DNA of 64,000 nucleotides from Marinobacter mangrovi. Its GTDB lineage: Bacteria > Pseudomonadota > Gammaproteobacteria > Pseudomonadales > Oleiphilaceae. Each line of letters opens with the position of its first letter. Positions within the stretch are counted from its first letter, which is position 1. The translations under genes were made by a program, and so were the position numbers. Where the stretch lies: positions 1,054,001 to 1,118,000 of the forward strand of contig NZ_JAERVO010000001.1 in assembly GCF_016798325.1 (NCBI RefSeq), given 5' to 3'. The notes under the pieces were generated by a model that saw only the letters and a program-made list of their open reading frames with translations, did no database searches and had not been told where the DNA came from. Below are positions 43,779-52,643 of the stretch, one piece after another.

Positions 43779-45155
43779 GTGAATAAGCGTTTATTGATTG
43801 TCGAAGACGATCCTGGCCTGCAAAGTCAGATGCGCTGGTGCTTCACCGACGATGTCGAAGTGGTCGTCGCCGGCGATCGCGAAGCGGCCCTCACCGCCCT
43901 GCGTCGATTCGAGCCCCAGGTCGTCACCCTTGATCTGGGTCTACCCCCCGACCCGGGCGGCGCGAAAGAAGGGTTCGCCCTGCTGGACGACATTGTCCGC
44001 CTGTCCCCCAACACCAAGGTGGTCGTCGTCACCGGGCGCGAGGACCGGGAGAACGCAGTCCGTGCCATTGGCATGGGTGCCAGCGATTTCTACCAGAAAC
44101 CGCTGGATCCGGACATTCTCACCTTCGTCGTCAACCGCGCCTTCCGTCTGGCCGAACTGGAACTGGAGAACCGAGAGCTCAGCCAGGGCCGTAACGGCAC
44201 GTCGATCAAGGGGATCGTGGCCGCCAGCCCTCAAATGCTTTCACTGTGCAGGATGGTCGAAAAAGTGGCTCCGGCCGATGTGACCACATTGATCATCGGT
44301 GAAACCGGCACCGGCAAGGAACTGCTCGCCCGCGCCATTCACGACATGAGTCAGCGGGCGGACCATACCTTCGCGGCCATTAACTGTGCTGCCATTCCGG
44401 AAAACCTGCTGGAAAGCGAGCTGTTCGGCTTCGAGAAAGGGGCCTTCACCGGCGCCACCCAGAGCAAGAAAGGCAAGATCGAGATGGCCAACGGGGGCAC
44501 GCTGTTCCTCGACGAAATCGGCGACATGCCCATGCCGCTGCAGGCCAAACTGCTGCGGTTCCTGCAGGAACGGGTCATTGACCGGGTTGGCGCCGTCAAC
44601 CCGATCCATGTGGACGTGCGCGTGGTGTGTGCGACCCACCGCAACGTGGAAGACCTGGTCTCCAGCGGCGATTTCCGCGAAGACCTCTACTACCGGATCA
44701 GTGAAATCACCCTCGACGTCCCCGCCGTGCGGGAACGGGATGGCGATGCCATCGTCATCGCCCAATCGCTGCTCAAGTCGCTGGGACGGCAACTCGATCG
44801 CCCCAACCTGGGCTTCTCGGAAGATGCCATGCAGGCTATCCAGAGCTACAGTTGGCCCGGGAACGTCCGGGAAATGATCAACAAGATCAAGCGCGCCACC
44901 ATCATGGCCGAAGGCAAACGCGTCACGGCCAGCGACCTGCAGCTGCGATGCGACGATTTCGTCCACGACGGCAATGTGCTCAACCTGCGTCAGGTCCGCG
45001 AGGATGCAGAACGCTCAGCCATCAACCATGCCCTGAAAACCAGCAACTTCAACATGGCTCAGGCCGCCCGGTTACTCGGCATCACCCGCCCCACGCTCTA
45101 CAACCTGACAGACAAGTATAAAATCGAGACATCACCCGCCGTTTCCGGTGCCTGA
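43779..45155 (+). CDS. prsR: PEP-CTERM system sigma-54-dependent response regulator PrsR
   Basis: A 458-residue NtrC-type activator. The receiver has the acidic pocket Glu9-Asp10-Asp11 and phospho-acceptor Asp52 (TLDLGLP). The AAA+ domain has Walker A GETGTGKE (174-181) and the sigma-54 contact loop GAFTGA (221-226). A Fis-type helix-turn-helix ends the protein (NMAQAARLLGITRPTLYNL). Start is GTG. PrsK would phosphorylate it, and it would then activate sigma-54 promoters of matrix and exosortase substrate genes. Two such promoters are seen downstream (47985 and 53749). Confidence 0.94.
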   Translation: MNKRLLIVEDDPGLQSQMRWCFTDDVEVVVAGDREAALTALRRFEPQVVTLDLGLPPDPGGAKEGFALLDDIVRLSPNTKVVVVTGREDRENAVRAIGMGASDFYQKPLDPDILTFVVNRAFRLAELELENRELSQGRNGTSIKGIVAASPQMLSLCRMVEKVAPADVTTLIIGETGTGKELLARAIHDMSQRADHTFAAINCAAIPENLLESELFGFEKGAFTGATQSKKGKIEMANGGTLFLDEIGDMPMPLQAKLLRFLQERVIDRVGAVNPIHVDVRVVCATHRNVEDLVSSGDFREDLYYRISEITLDVPAVRERDGDAIVIAQSLLKSLGRQLDRPNLGFSEDAMQAIQSYSWPGNVREMINKIKRATIMAEGKRVTASDLQLRCDDFVHDGNVLNLRQVREDAERSAINHALKTSNFNMAQAARLLGITRPTLYNLTDKYKIETSPAVSGA

Positions 45156-45208
45156 TCGGCACCGGCGGCACGAAGGACGCCCCGTATCTGGATGACAAGG
45201 ACCTGACA

Positions 45209-47896
45209 ATGAAGTGGAAGACGTTGTTTCGCATTACCCTGCTGGCAGTCGCCTTTACCTCTCTGCTGACCGGGTGCAGTGACGACAAGGAAGAAATGAG
45301 CCAGCAGGAGCTGCAATACCTCAGCCATCTGGATCAATCCCGTTTTTTCCAGCGTCAGGGTGAACTCAAGGCCAGTACGCTTGAAGCGCGCAGCGCCATC
45401 GACCTGAACCCACACAAGGTGGATCCCTATTTCATCATTATCGATAACCTGATCACCGCCGGCGATGCCGTGACCGCGGCGCGTCAGGTCAAGGAAATCG
45501 ATAAGCAGCTCCAGGAAAAAGGCACCACCGATAACATCCAGAACCGAATCCAGCTCATCCTGGCCAAAACCTTCCTGATGCGCCAGGACAGCGATGCCGC
45601 TCTTAAGGCCCTGGACAAGCTGAAATCGCCGGATCGAACCCAGCAGGTCCGGGCTGATTTGCTGCGCGGCGACATTCAACTGGCCGCCAGGAACTACCCC
45701 AAAGCGCAATCCGCCTATCAGAAGGCATTGGATTCCGACGCCACATCGACCCTGGCACTGATTGGACTGTCCAAGGTGGCGCAGGCCCAGGGCAACACCG
45801 ATCTTGCCCGGCAAAAGATCAAGCAAGCGGAAGATGTGGACGCCAACGACCCGGAACTGTGGCTCTGGAAGGCCCAACTGGCCCAGCAACAGAAGCAATG
45901 GGAAAAGTCCGAGGAAGCCTACATCCGTGCGCTGGAAGACATCGGCAAGTACGACATCATGACCTACCGGAAGTACACCACGATCTCCTCGCTGGTGAGC
46001 GTGCTTCGCGAGGAAGGCAAATCGTCGGAAGCCTTTGTCTACGAGGAAATCCTGGCCAAGTCGGCGCCCGGCACCATCAAGAGCAATTTCGACGCCGCGC
46101 AGGAAGCCTATCGTAAAGGCGACCTGGAAGGCGCCGCCCGCTACCTGAACGAAGTGCTGAAACAGGCCCCGAACCACGTCCAGAGCTCCATTATGCTGGG
46201 CATGATCCGCTTCCAGCAGGGGCGTGTTGAAGAAGCCAAGGAACTGCTTGAGCCGATCAGCCAGATCCAGGACTCCCCGGCCGCCAGTAAACTGCTGGCT
46301 GCCACCCAATTACGCCTGCAGCGTCCGGAGGAAGCCCGAAAACTGCTCGAGAATCTGGATGACAAACAGACAGACCCCGGTGTCCTGGCGCTGATCGGCA
46401 TCGCCCACCTGGCCAGCGGTGATGACGAGGCCGGTCGCAAGTACATTGAGAAAGCACTGGAACTCGACCCGAACAACCACGACCTGCGTCTGCGGTACGC
46501 CAACTACCTCGTTGAACAGGGCGATACCGACACCGCCATTGCCCAGGCCGAACAGGTTATGGACGCGCAACCGGACAATGACCAGGCACGCCAACTGATC
46601 ATCAATGCCTATGTCCGGGCCGGCGACACCCAGGCCGCTGAAGAATCCGCCAGTGCCTGGGTCAAGGAGCAGCCGGACAACATCACGGCACTGCTGGTCA
46701 GTGGTGGCCTGGCGGCCCGCGCCGGTGATGCGCCTCAGGCCCGACAGTACTACAACCAGGCGCTGAAACTGTCAGACAGCGACCCCCGCGCCAACAACGC
46801 ACTGGGTGGCCTGGCCATGAGCCAGGACAACAAGGACGAAGCCAGCCGCCAGTTCAAGGTCGCCATCGCCAAGGCGCCGGACAACCGAGCTGCCATTCAG
46901 GGCCTGGCCCAGGTCACCTCGCCCGAGCAGCTGCAGGCTTACCTGACTCAAGTCGGCAAGGACCATCCTGATGCACTTGCACCCAAGCTGGCCCTGCTCG
47001 AACTGGCATTGCGCGCCAACAACATCAATCGGGCTGACGAACTGTCTGCCTCCCTGCTTGAGCCGGTCAGTGAGAACGAGCTGTCACCGAATACCGGCGC
47101 TGTGGCCAACGTCTACGGATCGGTCGCCGGCAATAAGCTGAAAACCGACGACAAGCAGAACGCCCTTGCGATCATGCAACGGGCACAAGTGCTGTTCCCG
47201 GACAACGAAGCCATCGCCCTGCAGACCGCACAGGTCTACTTCGAGATGGACAATGAGAAAGCCGCCCGGGATATCCTCAAGGAAGCCCGACTGAAACACC
47301 CGGATTCACCCCAGCCCTATGTCGTCGAAGCGGCGCATGAAAAGGACAAGAAGCGTTACGGCAAAGCGGCGGATCTCTATGAGCTGGCCCTGGCCAAGGA
47401 CAACTCACCGCAGCTGACCCTGCTGTTCGTCGAAGCCCTCGGAGAAAGCCAGCAGGAGCTGCGGGCGATCAAGGCGCTGGAAAACGGTGTCGAGGACCAT
47501 CCGGGGAACGAGGCCCTGCAAATGCGGCTTGCCATGGCCTATCAAACACGTGGTGATGCCCAGAAAGCCATGGACGCTTACCAGCAGGTCCTGAACACCT
47601 CGCCCCGGAATGTGGTGGCCCTGAACAACCTGGCGTGGCTGTACCACGAATCCGGCAAACAGGATGCCCGCCAGCTTGCCGAAAAAGCTTACAACCTCAA
47701 ACCGGACTCCGCGGCGATTGCCGATACCTACGGCTGGATCCTGTTCCAGCAGGGGGATCACAGCGGGAGCCTGCCCGTACTTGAAAAAGCCTACAAGCTG
47801 TCACCGCAAACCACTGAAATCGCGCAGCATCTTGCGGAGGCCTACAAATCGACAGGACGCCAGGACGAGGCCCAGAAGATATTGTCCAAGCTCTAA
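45209..47896 (+). CDS. prsT: PEP-CTERM system TPR-repeat lipoprotein PrsT
   Basis: An 895-residue lipoprotein: signal peptide with lipobox LLTGC (acylated Cys25), then about 20 tetratricopeptide repeats across the whole length. Example units are NYPKAQSAYQKALDSDATST and GDAQKAMDAYQQVLNTSPRN. It matches PrsT, which co-occurs with PrsK, PrsR and XrtA and is thought to help export or assemble the exopolysaccharide. It follows prsR by 53 bp, probably in one transcript. Confidence 0.92.
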   Translation: MKWKTLFRITLLAVAFTSLLTGCSDDKEEMSQQELQYLSHLDQSRFFQRQGELKASTLEARSAIDLNPHKVDPYFIIIDNLITAGDAVTAARQVKEIDKQLQEKGTTDNIQNRIQLILAKTFLMRQDSDAALKALDKLKSPDRTQQVRADLLRGDIQLAARNYPKAQSAYQKALDSDATSTLALIGLSKVAQAQGNTDLARQKIKQAEDVDANDPELWLWKAQLAQQQKQWEKSEEAYIRALEDIGKYDIMTYRKYTTISSLVSVLREEGKSSEAFVYEEILAKSAPGTIKSNFDAAQEAYRKGDLEGAARYLNEVLKQAPNHVQSSIMLGMIRFQQGRVEEAKELLEPISQIQDSPAASKLLAATQLRLQRPEEARKLLENLDDKQTDPGVLALIGIAHLASGDDEAGRKYIEKALELDPNNHDLRLRYANYLVEQGDTDTAIAQAEQVMDAQPDNDQARQLIINAYVRAGDTQAAEESASAWVKEQPDNITALLVSGGLAARAGDAPQARQYYNQALKLSDSDPRANNALGGLAMSQDNKDEASRQFKVAIAKAPDNRAAIQGLAQVTSPEQLQAYLTQVGKDHPDALAPKLALLELALRANNINRADELSASLLEPVSENELSPNTGAVANVYGSVAGNKLKTDDKQNALAIMQRAQVLFPDNEAIALQTAQVYFEMDNEKAARDILKEARLKHPDSPQPYVVEAAHEKDKKRYGKAADLYELALAKDNSPQLTLLFVEALGESQQELRAIKALENGVEDHPGNEALQMRLAMAYQTRGDAQKAMDAYQQVLNTSPRNVVALNNLAWLYHESGKQDARQLAEKAYNLKPDSAAIADTYGWILFQQGDHSGSLPVLEKAYKLSPQTTEIAQHLAEAYKSTGRQDEAQKILSKL

Positions 47897-47910
47897 TGCC
47901 GTGATAAGCG

Positions 47911-47946
47911 ACTTGTCGAACGGTTTTACAGCACCGTTCGGCAAGT
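47911..47946. promoter_or_regulatory. Long inverted repeat, candidate PrsR upstream activating site
   Basis: ACTTGTCGAACGGT (47911-47924) and ACCGTTCGGCAAGT (47933-47946) pair over 14 positions with one G-T mismatch. It lies between prsT and the PEP-CTERM gene, about 40-70 bp before the sigma-54 promoter, where activator sites usually sit. The left arm shares CTTGTCGAA-N5-TTACA with the region before the Kelch gene. It could also act as a prsT terminator, but no T run follows. Confidence 0.6.
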
Positions 47947-47984
47947 CAGACGTAACCTTCTGATTTTCCTCTTCGCATAGCCCA

Positions 47985-48000
47985 TGGCATGTAAATCGCA
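47985..48000 (+). promoter_or_regulatory. Sigma-54 (-24/-12) promoter of the PEP-CTERM gene
   Basis: TGGCATGTAAATCGCA fits the sigma-54 consensus with the required GG-N10-GC spacing and only small departures. It is 43 bp upstream of the PEP-CTERM gene start and downstream of the inverted repeat. PrsR, a sigma-54 activator, is encoded three genes away. Confidence 0.8.
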
Positions 48001-48042
48001 GCAGTTGTATTCCTCATGTAGTTGGCAGGAGGAGGCTCCGCC

Positions 48043-48732
48043 ATGCGTATTCCGACCAATGGACTGGCACTTGCCTTGTCAATGGGAATGCTTTCTTTGG
48101 GGGCAAGTGCAACGGTCATCACAGCCACCGACATCGCCTCTGGCTATGGCGGCGGTTTAACCTTCTCCGCCACAGGCGGTGAGCTCGGCACTAAAACCGA
48201 ATACGGTATAACGGCCGCCGGCGTTGGTGTCGCGGGCGATTCCGGCACCAATGAAATCGGATTGCGGGAAAGCCTGACCGCCAGTTCATCATCCGGCTTC
48301 GTGCTTGGTGGCTTCTCCCTCGCCTTTCTCTACGACGGCCCGGAATTCGGAGACGTCGAAGAGATTGCCCGGATTACCGCCACCTTCCTGGATGGCAGCT
48401 CCAGCGTTGCCGTACTGAAGAATGTCTACCTCAATCCAGGCGATGATTTCGTCTCGCTGACCATCGACGGCGATTCAAGCATGTCTCCGCTGGCGGCCAG
48501 CACCGCAGTCTTCGGCTCGCCGGGAACGGTGGATGTCGGCGCCATTTTCGGGAAGAACCTGATCGGTTCGCTGACCTTTGACGCACTCTACTCGAACACG
48601 TGCGGCACCGGTAAATGCAATAACCAGAGCGACTTCTCGATCTTCCAGATTATATCGGTACCCGAGCCCGCCAGTCTGGCGCTGTTCGCTCTCGGGCTGG
48701 GCGGCCTTCTCACGTTCCGAAGACGCCGTTAA
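48043..48732 (+). CDS. PEP-CTERM sorting domain protein (exosortase substrate)
   Basis: A 229-residue secreted protein. The ATG at 48043 has GGAGGAGG 7 bp upstream and starts a clean signal peptide ending near GASA. The body is a Gly/Ser/Thr/Asp-rich beta domain without Cys pairs of note (only two near residue 190). The C-terminus is a textbook sorting signal: VPEPASLALFALGLGGL, then hydrophobic residues and a basic end RRRR. XrtA should cut at this signal. Driven by its own sigma-54 promoter. It is the only PEP-CTERM protein seen in the window. Function is presumably in the matrix. Confidence 0.93.
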   Translation: MRIPTNGLALALSMGMLSLGASATVITATDIASGYGGGLTFSATGGELGTKTEYGITAAGVGVAGDSGTNEIGLRESLTASSSSGFVLGGFSLAFLYDGPEFGDVEEIARITATFLDGSSSVAVLKNVYLNPGDDFVSLTIDGDSSMSPLAASTAVFGSPGTVDVGAIFGKNLIGSLTFDALYSNTCGTGKCNNQSDFSIFQIISVPEPASLALFALGLGGLLTFRRRR

Positions 48733-48751
48733 ACAGAAAGAAGACCGAAAC

Positions 48752-48770
48752 GGCCCGCCTTGCGCGGGCC
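48752..48770 (+). terminator. GC-rich hairpin after the PEP-CTERM gene
   Basis: A 7-bp stem GGCCCGC/GCGGGCC with a 5-nt loop, 19 bp past the stop codon. Only a short pyrimidine tract follows, so it is a modest terminator call. Confidence 0.5.
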
Positions 48771-48944
48771 CGTCTCCCCTATTGTCCAGGCAAATATTTG
48801 CTCATCATTTAAACGAATAACATCCCTCTCTAAAGATCAAAAGATTCCTAAATCCACGTGGCAGGGCCTTTCTGCGGGAACGATACTTTGTGTAACTCAC
48901 TCTCCTGACGCCAGAACTCCGTCAAGGTCACAGTGATGGGTTTA

Positions 48945-48980
48945 GCGTCCCTGGTGGGTTCGCCACAAGGCGCGGGACGC
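48945..48980 (+). other. Leader hairpin before the PA14 lipoprotein gene
   Basis: GCGTCCC (48945-48951) pairs with GGGACGC (48974-48980), enclosing an inner GTGG-GTTCG-CCAC hairpin. It ends 50 bp before the PA14 gene start in a 298-bp noncoding gap. It may be an attenuator or stability hairpin; no known riboswitch consensus fits. Confidence 0.4.
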
Positions 48981-49030
48981 CGGAATGGCCATCCCCATGC
49001 CAAGTTTGTACTCGATTCGGGTGACGACTT

Positions 49031-51010
49031 ATGCATAACGCAAAGGTTTTGCTGATAGGTAGCACCATCTTATTTATCCACGGTTGCCAGATGTGGCCCT
49101 CCCAGGTCGGCGAGCTCCCGCCACCCGCGGCCTTGCCGGCAACCAGTGAGCCAGGGAAAGTGCAGTTCAGGATCTGGACCGGAATCACCGGGTCTGATGT
49201 CTCCGACCTGACCAGCATCGACGCCTATCCCGACAACCCCAACACCACCAAAGAGTTGACGTCCCTGGACAATCCCGGAGGCCTTGGGAATTACTACGGC
49301 AGTTTGGTGCGGGGTTACATTGAGCCCCCGACCAATGGCGAATACACCTTTTATGTTTCGGGTGACGATGAGACCCAATTCTGGTTCAGCACCAACGAAT
49401 CGCCTTCCAACGCTGAAATCATCGCATCAGTGCCGAACTACACCACCCCGTACAACTACACCAAGTACTCGTCCCAAACGTCTGGCACACAAGTACTCGA
49501 AGGGGGAAAGCGCTACTACTTTGAAATCCGCCACAAACAGGGTTCAGGTGGTGAGCATTTCGCCGTAGCCTGGTCTGGGCCGGGCATTTCCCAGGAAGTC
49601 ATCTCCGGCGATTATCTATACAGTGAAGGCCAATCCGGTAACTATGAGAATCAATCCTCTGCCGAGGCCTATACACTCGGGTATCGGGTTGGTTATTTCG
49701 ACAGCACCCAGGGGCTTTCCTTCAACCCCGAGTTCCCGCCACTTGATAACGATTCAGACGGCCTCTATGACAACTGGGAAACCGTCAATGGCCTAGATCC
49801 ATCCAACTCCAACGACGCTGACACCGACCCCGACGGCGACTTCCTGACCGCCGCCGACGAGTTCCTGATCGGCACCAAGGAAAACAACGCCGACACCGAC
49901 GGTGACGGCATTCCGGATGGCCAGGAGTTCGCTTATAACCTGGATCCGCTCAATGGCAGCGACGCCGGCCGGGATGCGGATGGAGACGGCTACACCAACC
50001 TCCAGGAATACCAGGCCGGTACCGACCCGAATAACAGCGACGACGTGCCGGAAGACACCGGAGGCGGATCCACCGCGCCGACAACCAGCGGCTTCGTGGG
50101 CCAATACTTCACCGGCATGGCGTTCGATGACTTCGTCGCCACCCGTCAGGACGCCACCGTCGACTTCGACTGGGGTTCCGGCTCTCCGATGAGCGGCATC
50201 GGCAACGATGGGTTCAGCGTCCGCTGGACAGGGATCTTTACCGCCCCGCACAGCAGTGGCAGTCGAGACTACGAATTCAATCTCAGCACCGATGACGGCA
50301 CACGGCTCTACATCAACGGCGAACGTGTGATTAACGACTGGTCCAATCACGCTACCGAGACCTTCTCGTACACCCGCAGTATGCAGGCCGGCGAGTCGGC
50401 CAACATCAACATCGAGTACTACGAGAATTCCGGTGATGCGGTGGCTCAGTTCGCCATCGTCGATCAGTCCAATGGCAACACCGTCGCGCAGGAAAGCACG
50501 ATCACCGCGCCTGATCCGGACGCCTCGAGCACCCAGGATTCCGATTCAGACGGGATCCCGGACACCTGGGAGCTCAGCTATGGCCTGAATCCCTGGATCA
50601 ACGACGCTTCACAGGTCAACAACAGCAGCAGTGTTACCAACCTGGACGCCTACCAGAGCGACCTGGACCCCTGGACGCTGGAATCCACATCCGCCGGCAC
50701 AGGAGGAGGTAGCACCGAGCCTGAACCGACACCACCGCCGACCACAACGGGCAACGTCACCCTGTCCTGGACTGCGCCCTCCACCCGGCTGGATGGTTCC
50801 TCCATCGCCCTGAGTGAGATTGATCACTACATCATCAATTACGGCCAGGAGTCCGGCAATCTCGGGCAGACCCAGGAGGTCGACGCCGGTACCACCAACT
50901 ACACGTTCGACGGACTTTCTTCAGGCACCTGGTACTTTACGGTACAAACCGTAGACAGCAACGGCCTGATCAGTCCGCCTTCGGATGAAGTGTCCCAGGA
51001 GGTTCAATAA
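49031..51010 (+). CDS. Secreted lipoprotein with two PA14 domains and calcium-binding repeats
   Basis: A 659-residue lipoprotein (lipobox FIHGC, Cys19). First PA14-like domain at about 35-210 (GYIEPPTNGEYTFYVSGDDE). Thrombospondin type 3-like Asp-rich repeats at about 237-335 (DNDSDGLYDNWE, DTDGDGIPDGQEF, DADGDGYTNLQEY) should bind calcium. A second PA14 at about 350-490 (SRDYEFNLSTDDGTRLYING) is followed by another Asp-rich repeat and a fibronectin type III domain. No PEP-CTERM signal. PA14 domains bind glycans, so it may tether exopolysaccharide to the outer membrane. It converges on xrtA with a 6-bp gap. Confidence 0.85.
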   Translation: MHNAKVLLIGSTILFIHGCQMWPSQVGELPPPAALPATSEPGKVQFRIWTGITGSDVSDLTSIDAYPDNPNTTKELTSLDNPGGLGNYYGSLVRGYIEPPTNGEYTFYVSGDDETQFWFSTNESPSNAEIIASVPNYTTPYNYTKYSSQTSGTQVLEGGKRYYFEIRHKQGSGGEHFAVAWSGPGISQEVISGDYLYSEGQSGNYENQSSAEAYTLGYRVGYFDSTQGLSFNPEFPPLDNDSDGLYDNWETVNGLDPSNSNDADTDPDGDFLTAADEFLIGTKENNADTDGDGIPDGQEFAYNLDPLNGSDAGRDADGDGYTNLQEYQAGTDPNNSDDVPEDTGGGSTAPTTSGFVGQYFTGMAFDDFVATRQDATVDFDWGSGSPMSGIGNDGFSVRWTGIFTAPHSSGSRDYEFNLSTDDGTRLYINGERVINDWSNHATETFSYTRSMQAGESANINIEYYENSGDAVAQFAIVDQSNGNTVAQESTITAPDPDASSTQDSDSDGIPDTWELSYGLNPWINDASQVNNSSSVTNLDAYQSDLDPWTLESTSAGTGGGSTEPEPTPPPTTTGNVTLSWTAPSTRLDGSSIALSEIDHYIINYGQESGNLGQTQEVDAGTTNYTFDGLSSGTWYFTVQTVDSNGLISPPSDEVSQEVQ

Positions 51011-51016
51011 GCTGGC

Positions 51017-52588
51017 TTATTGACGCCTGAGGTACGCACCGTCGATATACGACTGCGCCCGGTCTCGAATGCCGGGCGCAATTTTATTCAGCGCCGCCTG
51101 CCCATCACAGTCGTGACAGCGAACGGCGACCACCAGAAGAGATGCATCCGTGCGCCGGTTGAAAGCCCCCGGCAATTGCGCCAGCTTGGCCTGCAGTTCA
51201 CTGGTTTCCCAGCGTCCCTCGACATAATAGGCGTAAGCGATGTAAATCGGAGTGGCGTCGTTATGGGCTGAGATGGTCACACCGGACATCGTCGATTCAC
51301 CCTCGGGTCCGACATCAAAGGCCTGACTCGGAAGAAACGCCTCGCCATCGTAGATGTGGTTGCCGTATTGAATCACTTCTCCGCCCTGCCTCTGGTAGTC
51401 ATAGCTGTAGAGACCGACAAAGTAGTGCGGAAGCTGCTGATCCTGCCCATCGCTCTCAAGCGTTCCCCGCCGGACGTAGGTCTGCTCGAAAGAACGATCC
51501 GGTCGCTCCACGATCGGATGCCAGGCCGCAAGACCGCTACCGAACAGTGGCAGCCACTCGGTGGACTCAAACACATCCAGCCCGCGATGCTGAACGTCCG
51601 TGCTGACGTTACCCGCCCTGGACACCGTTCCCGGCCAGAACGCCATGGCCAGCAGGATCAGGGGTATGGCGGACGTCGAGAGCCCGGCCAGCGCCGAGCG
51701 CCCCGTCCCGGTAGCCCTGACGCTTTCTGGAGCGTCCTGCGGGGCCGCTGCGTCTTCACGCTTCTCCAGCCAGCGCGCAAAGACGAAGACAGGCACCAGG
51801 GTCGCCGCAAACACCCACCAACCAAACGTATCGTGATGATTGACCAGCGACGACGTCATCTTGGTGGCATAGCCGGTGTGGATGATCACAAACACCCGCA
51901 CCCAGTTCGCGACCAGCGCCAGGATGGCGCCAAAACTGATCAATGCGATGCGGGCCCGGACGGTGGCAAGGTTGAGCTCGCTGTACAGAAAGGTCAGCGT
52001 CAGGCCGACCAGCAAATACCGCAGTCCCGAGCAGCCGTGGGCAATCTCAAACGCGCCAATTCCCGGGAAGTAAACAAACACGCCCTCGACAACGAAATTG
52101 ATGCCCAGTTGCGAAAGAAACAACTGGTTGACCGCCACGGTGACCAGCTGCAGGTACCACGCGAGGTAGTCCCAGAAGGGAATCGCGAAAACGATCAGGC
52201 CAATGGGGATCAGGAAAGGAATCGTCTGGCGCCAGCCCCATTGCACCAACAGCCCGGAGAACAGAATGGGCAACAGCATGATCTGCTGAACCGCCTCAAT
52301 TCTGAGCATCCCGCCAATGCCATACAGAACAGCCGATAGGACCAGCGGTACCAACCAGGGCCAGTAGAACCCGGCTACCGGTCGAACCCGGCGCAACTTC
52401 TGAATGGTCAGGTACAGACAAACGGCAAAAAGAATCAGGCCGTGGGAATAGGCCTCATCCCATTTCACCCACCGTTCGGCGATGCCGGCCAGTATGGGAT
52501 AGGTTCCGGCGACAAAGGCCACCAGAAAAACAACCGGCGACCACACCCTGATACCTGATACCGCGTTCCCTCGATCCATGCTCCACAT
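51017..52588 (-). CDS. xrtA: Exosortase A with fused EpsI domain
   Basis: A 523-residue integral membrane transpeptidase-like enzyme. The first ~290 residues hold about eight helices with the catalytic residues Cys186 (AHGCSGLRY), Arg231 (NWVRVFV) and His252 (HHDTFGWWVF). The remaining ~200 residues form an EpsI-type periplasmic domain (for example SDGQDQQLPHYFVGLYSYDY). XrtA cleaves PEP-CTERM signals and probably links substrates to the envelope or matrix. It follows the acetyltransferase gene by 55 bp, on the strand opposite to the Prs genes. Start choice between ATGs at 52588 and 52579 is open. Confidence 0.92.
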   Translation of the reverse strand: MWSMDRGNAVSGIRVWSPVVFLVAFVAGTYPILAGIAERWVKWDEAYSHGLILFAVCLYLTIQKLRRVRPVAGFYWPWLVPLVLSAVLYGIGGMLRIEAVQQIMLLPILFSGLLVQWGWRQTIPFLIPIGLIVFAIPFWDYLAWYLQLVTVAVNQLFLSQLGINFVVEGVFVYFPGIGAFEIAHGCSGLRYLLVGLTLTFLYSELNLATVRARIALISFGAILALVANWVRVFVIIHTGYATKMTSSLVNHHDTFGWWVFAATLVPVFVFARWLEKREDAAAPQDAPESVRATGTGRSALAGLSTSAIPLILLAMAFWPGTVSRAGNVSTDVQHRGLDVFESTEWLPLFGSGLAAWHPIVERPDRSFEQTYVRRGTLESDGQDQQLPHYFVGLYSYDYQRQGGEVIQYGNHIYDGEAFLPSQAFDVGPEGESTMSGVTISAHNDATPIYIAYAYYVEGRWETSELQAKLAQLPGAFNRRTDASLLVVAVRCHDCDGQAALNKIAPGIRDRAQSYIDGAYLRRQ

Positions 52589-52643
52589 CCCAACCCGTTA
52601 GCGCCTGAAAGCAAGCGTAAGGAAGCCGCTTCCATGAGACTGT

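Noticed and set aside
48859-48875. A TGGCA...TGC match resembling a sigma-54 promoter before the PA14 gene
   Set aside because: The spacing is GG-N12-GC, not N10, and it lies about 155 bp from the start codon.
48938-48951. GGGACGCTAAACCC on the minus strand, recalling the core of a cyclic-di-GMP-I riboswitch
   Set aside because: The second stem, tetraloop receptor and downstream gene on that strand are missing.
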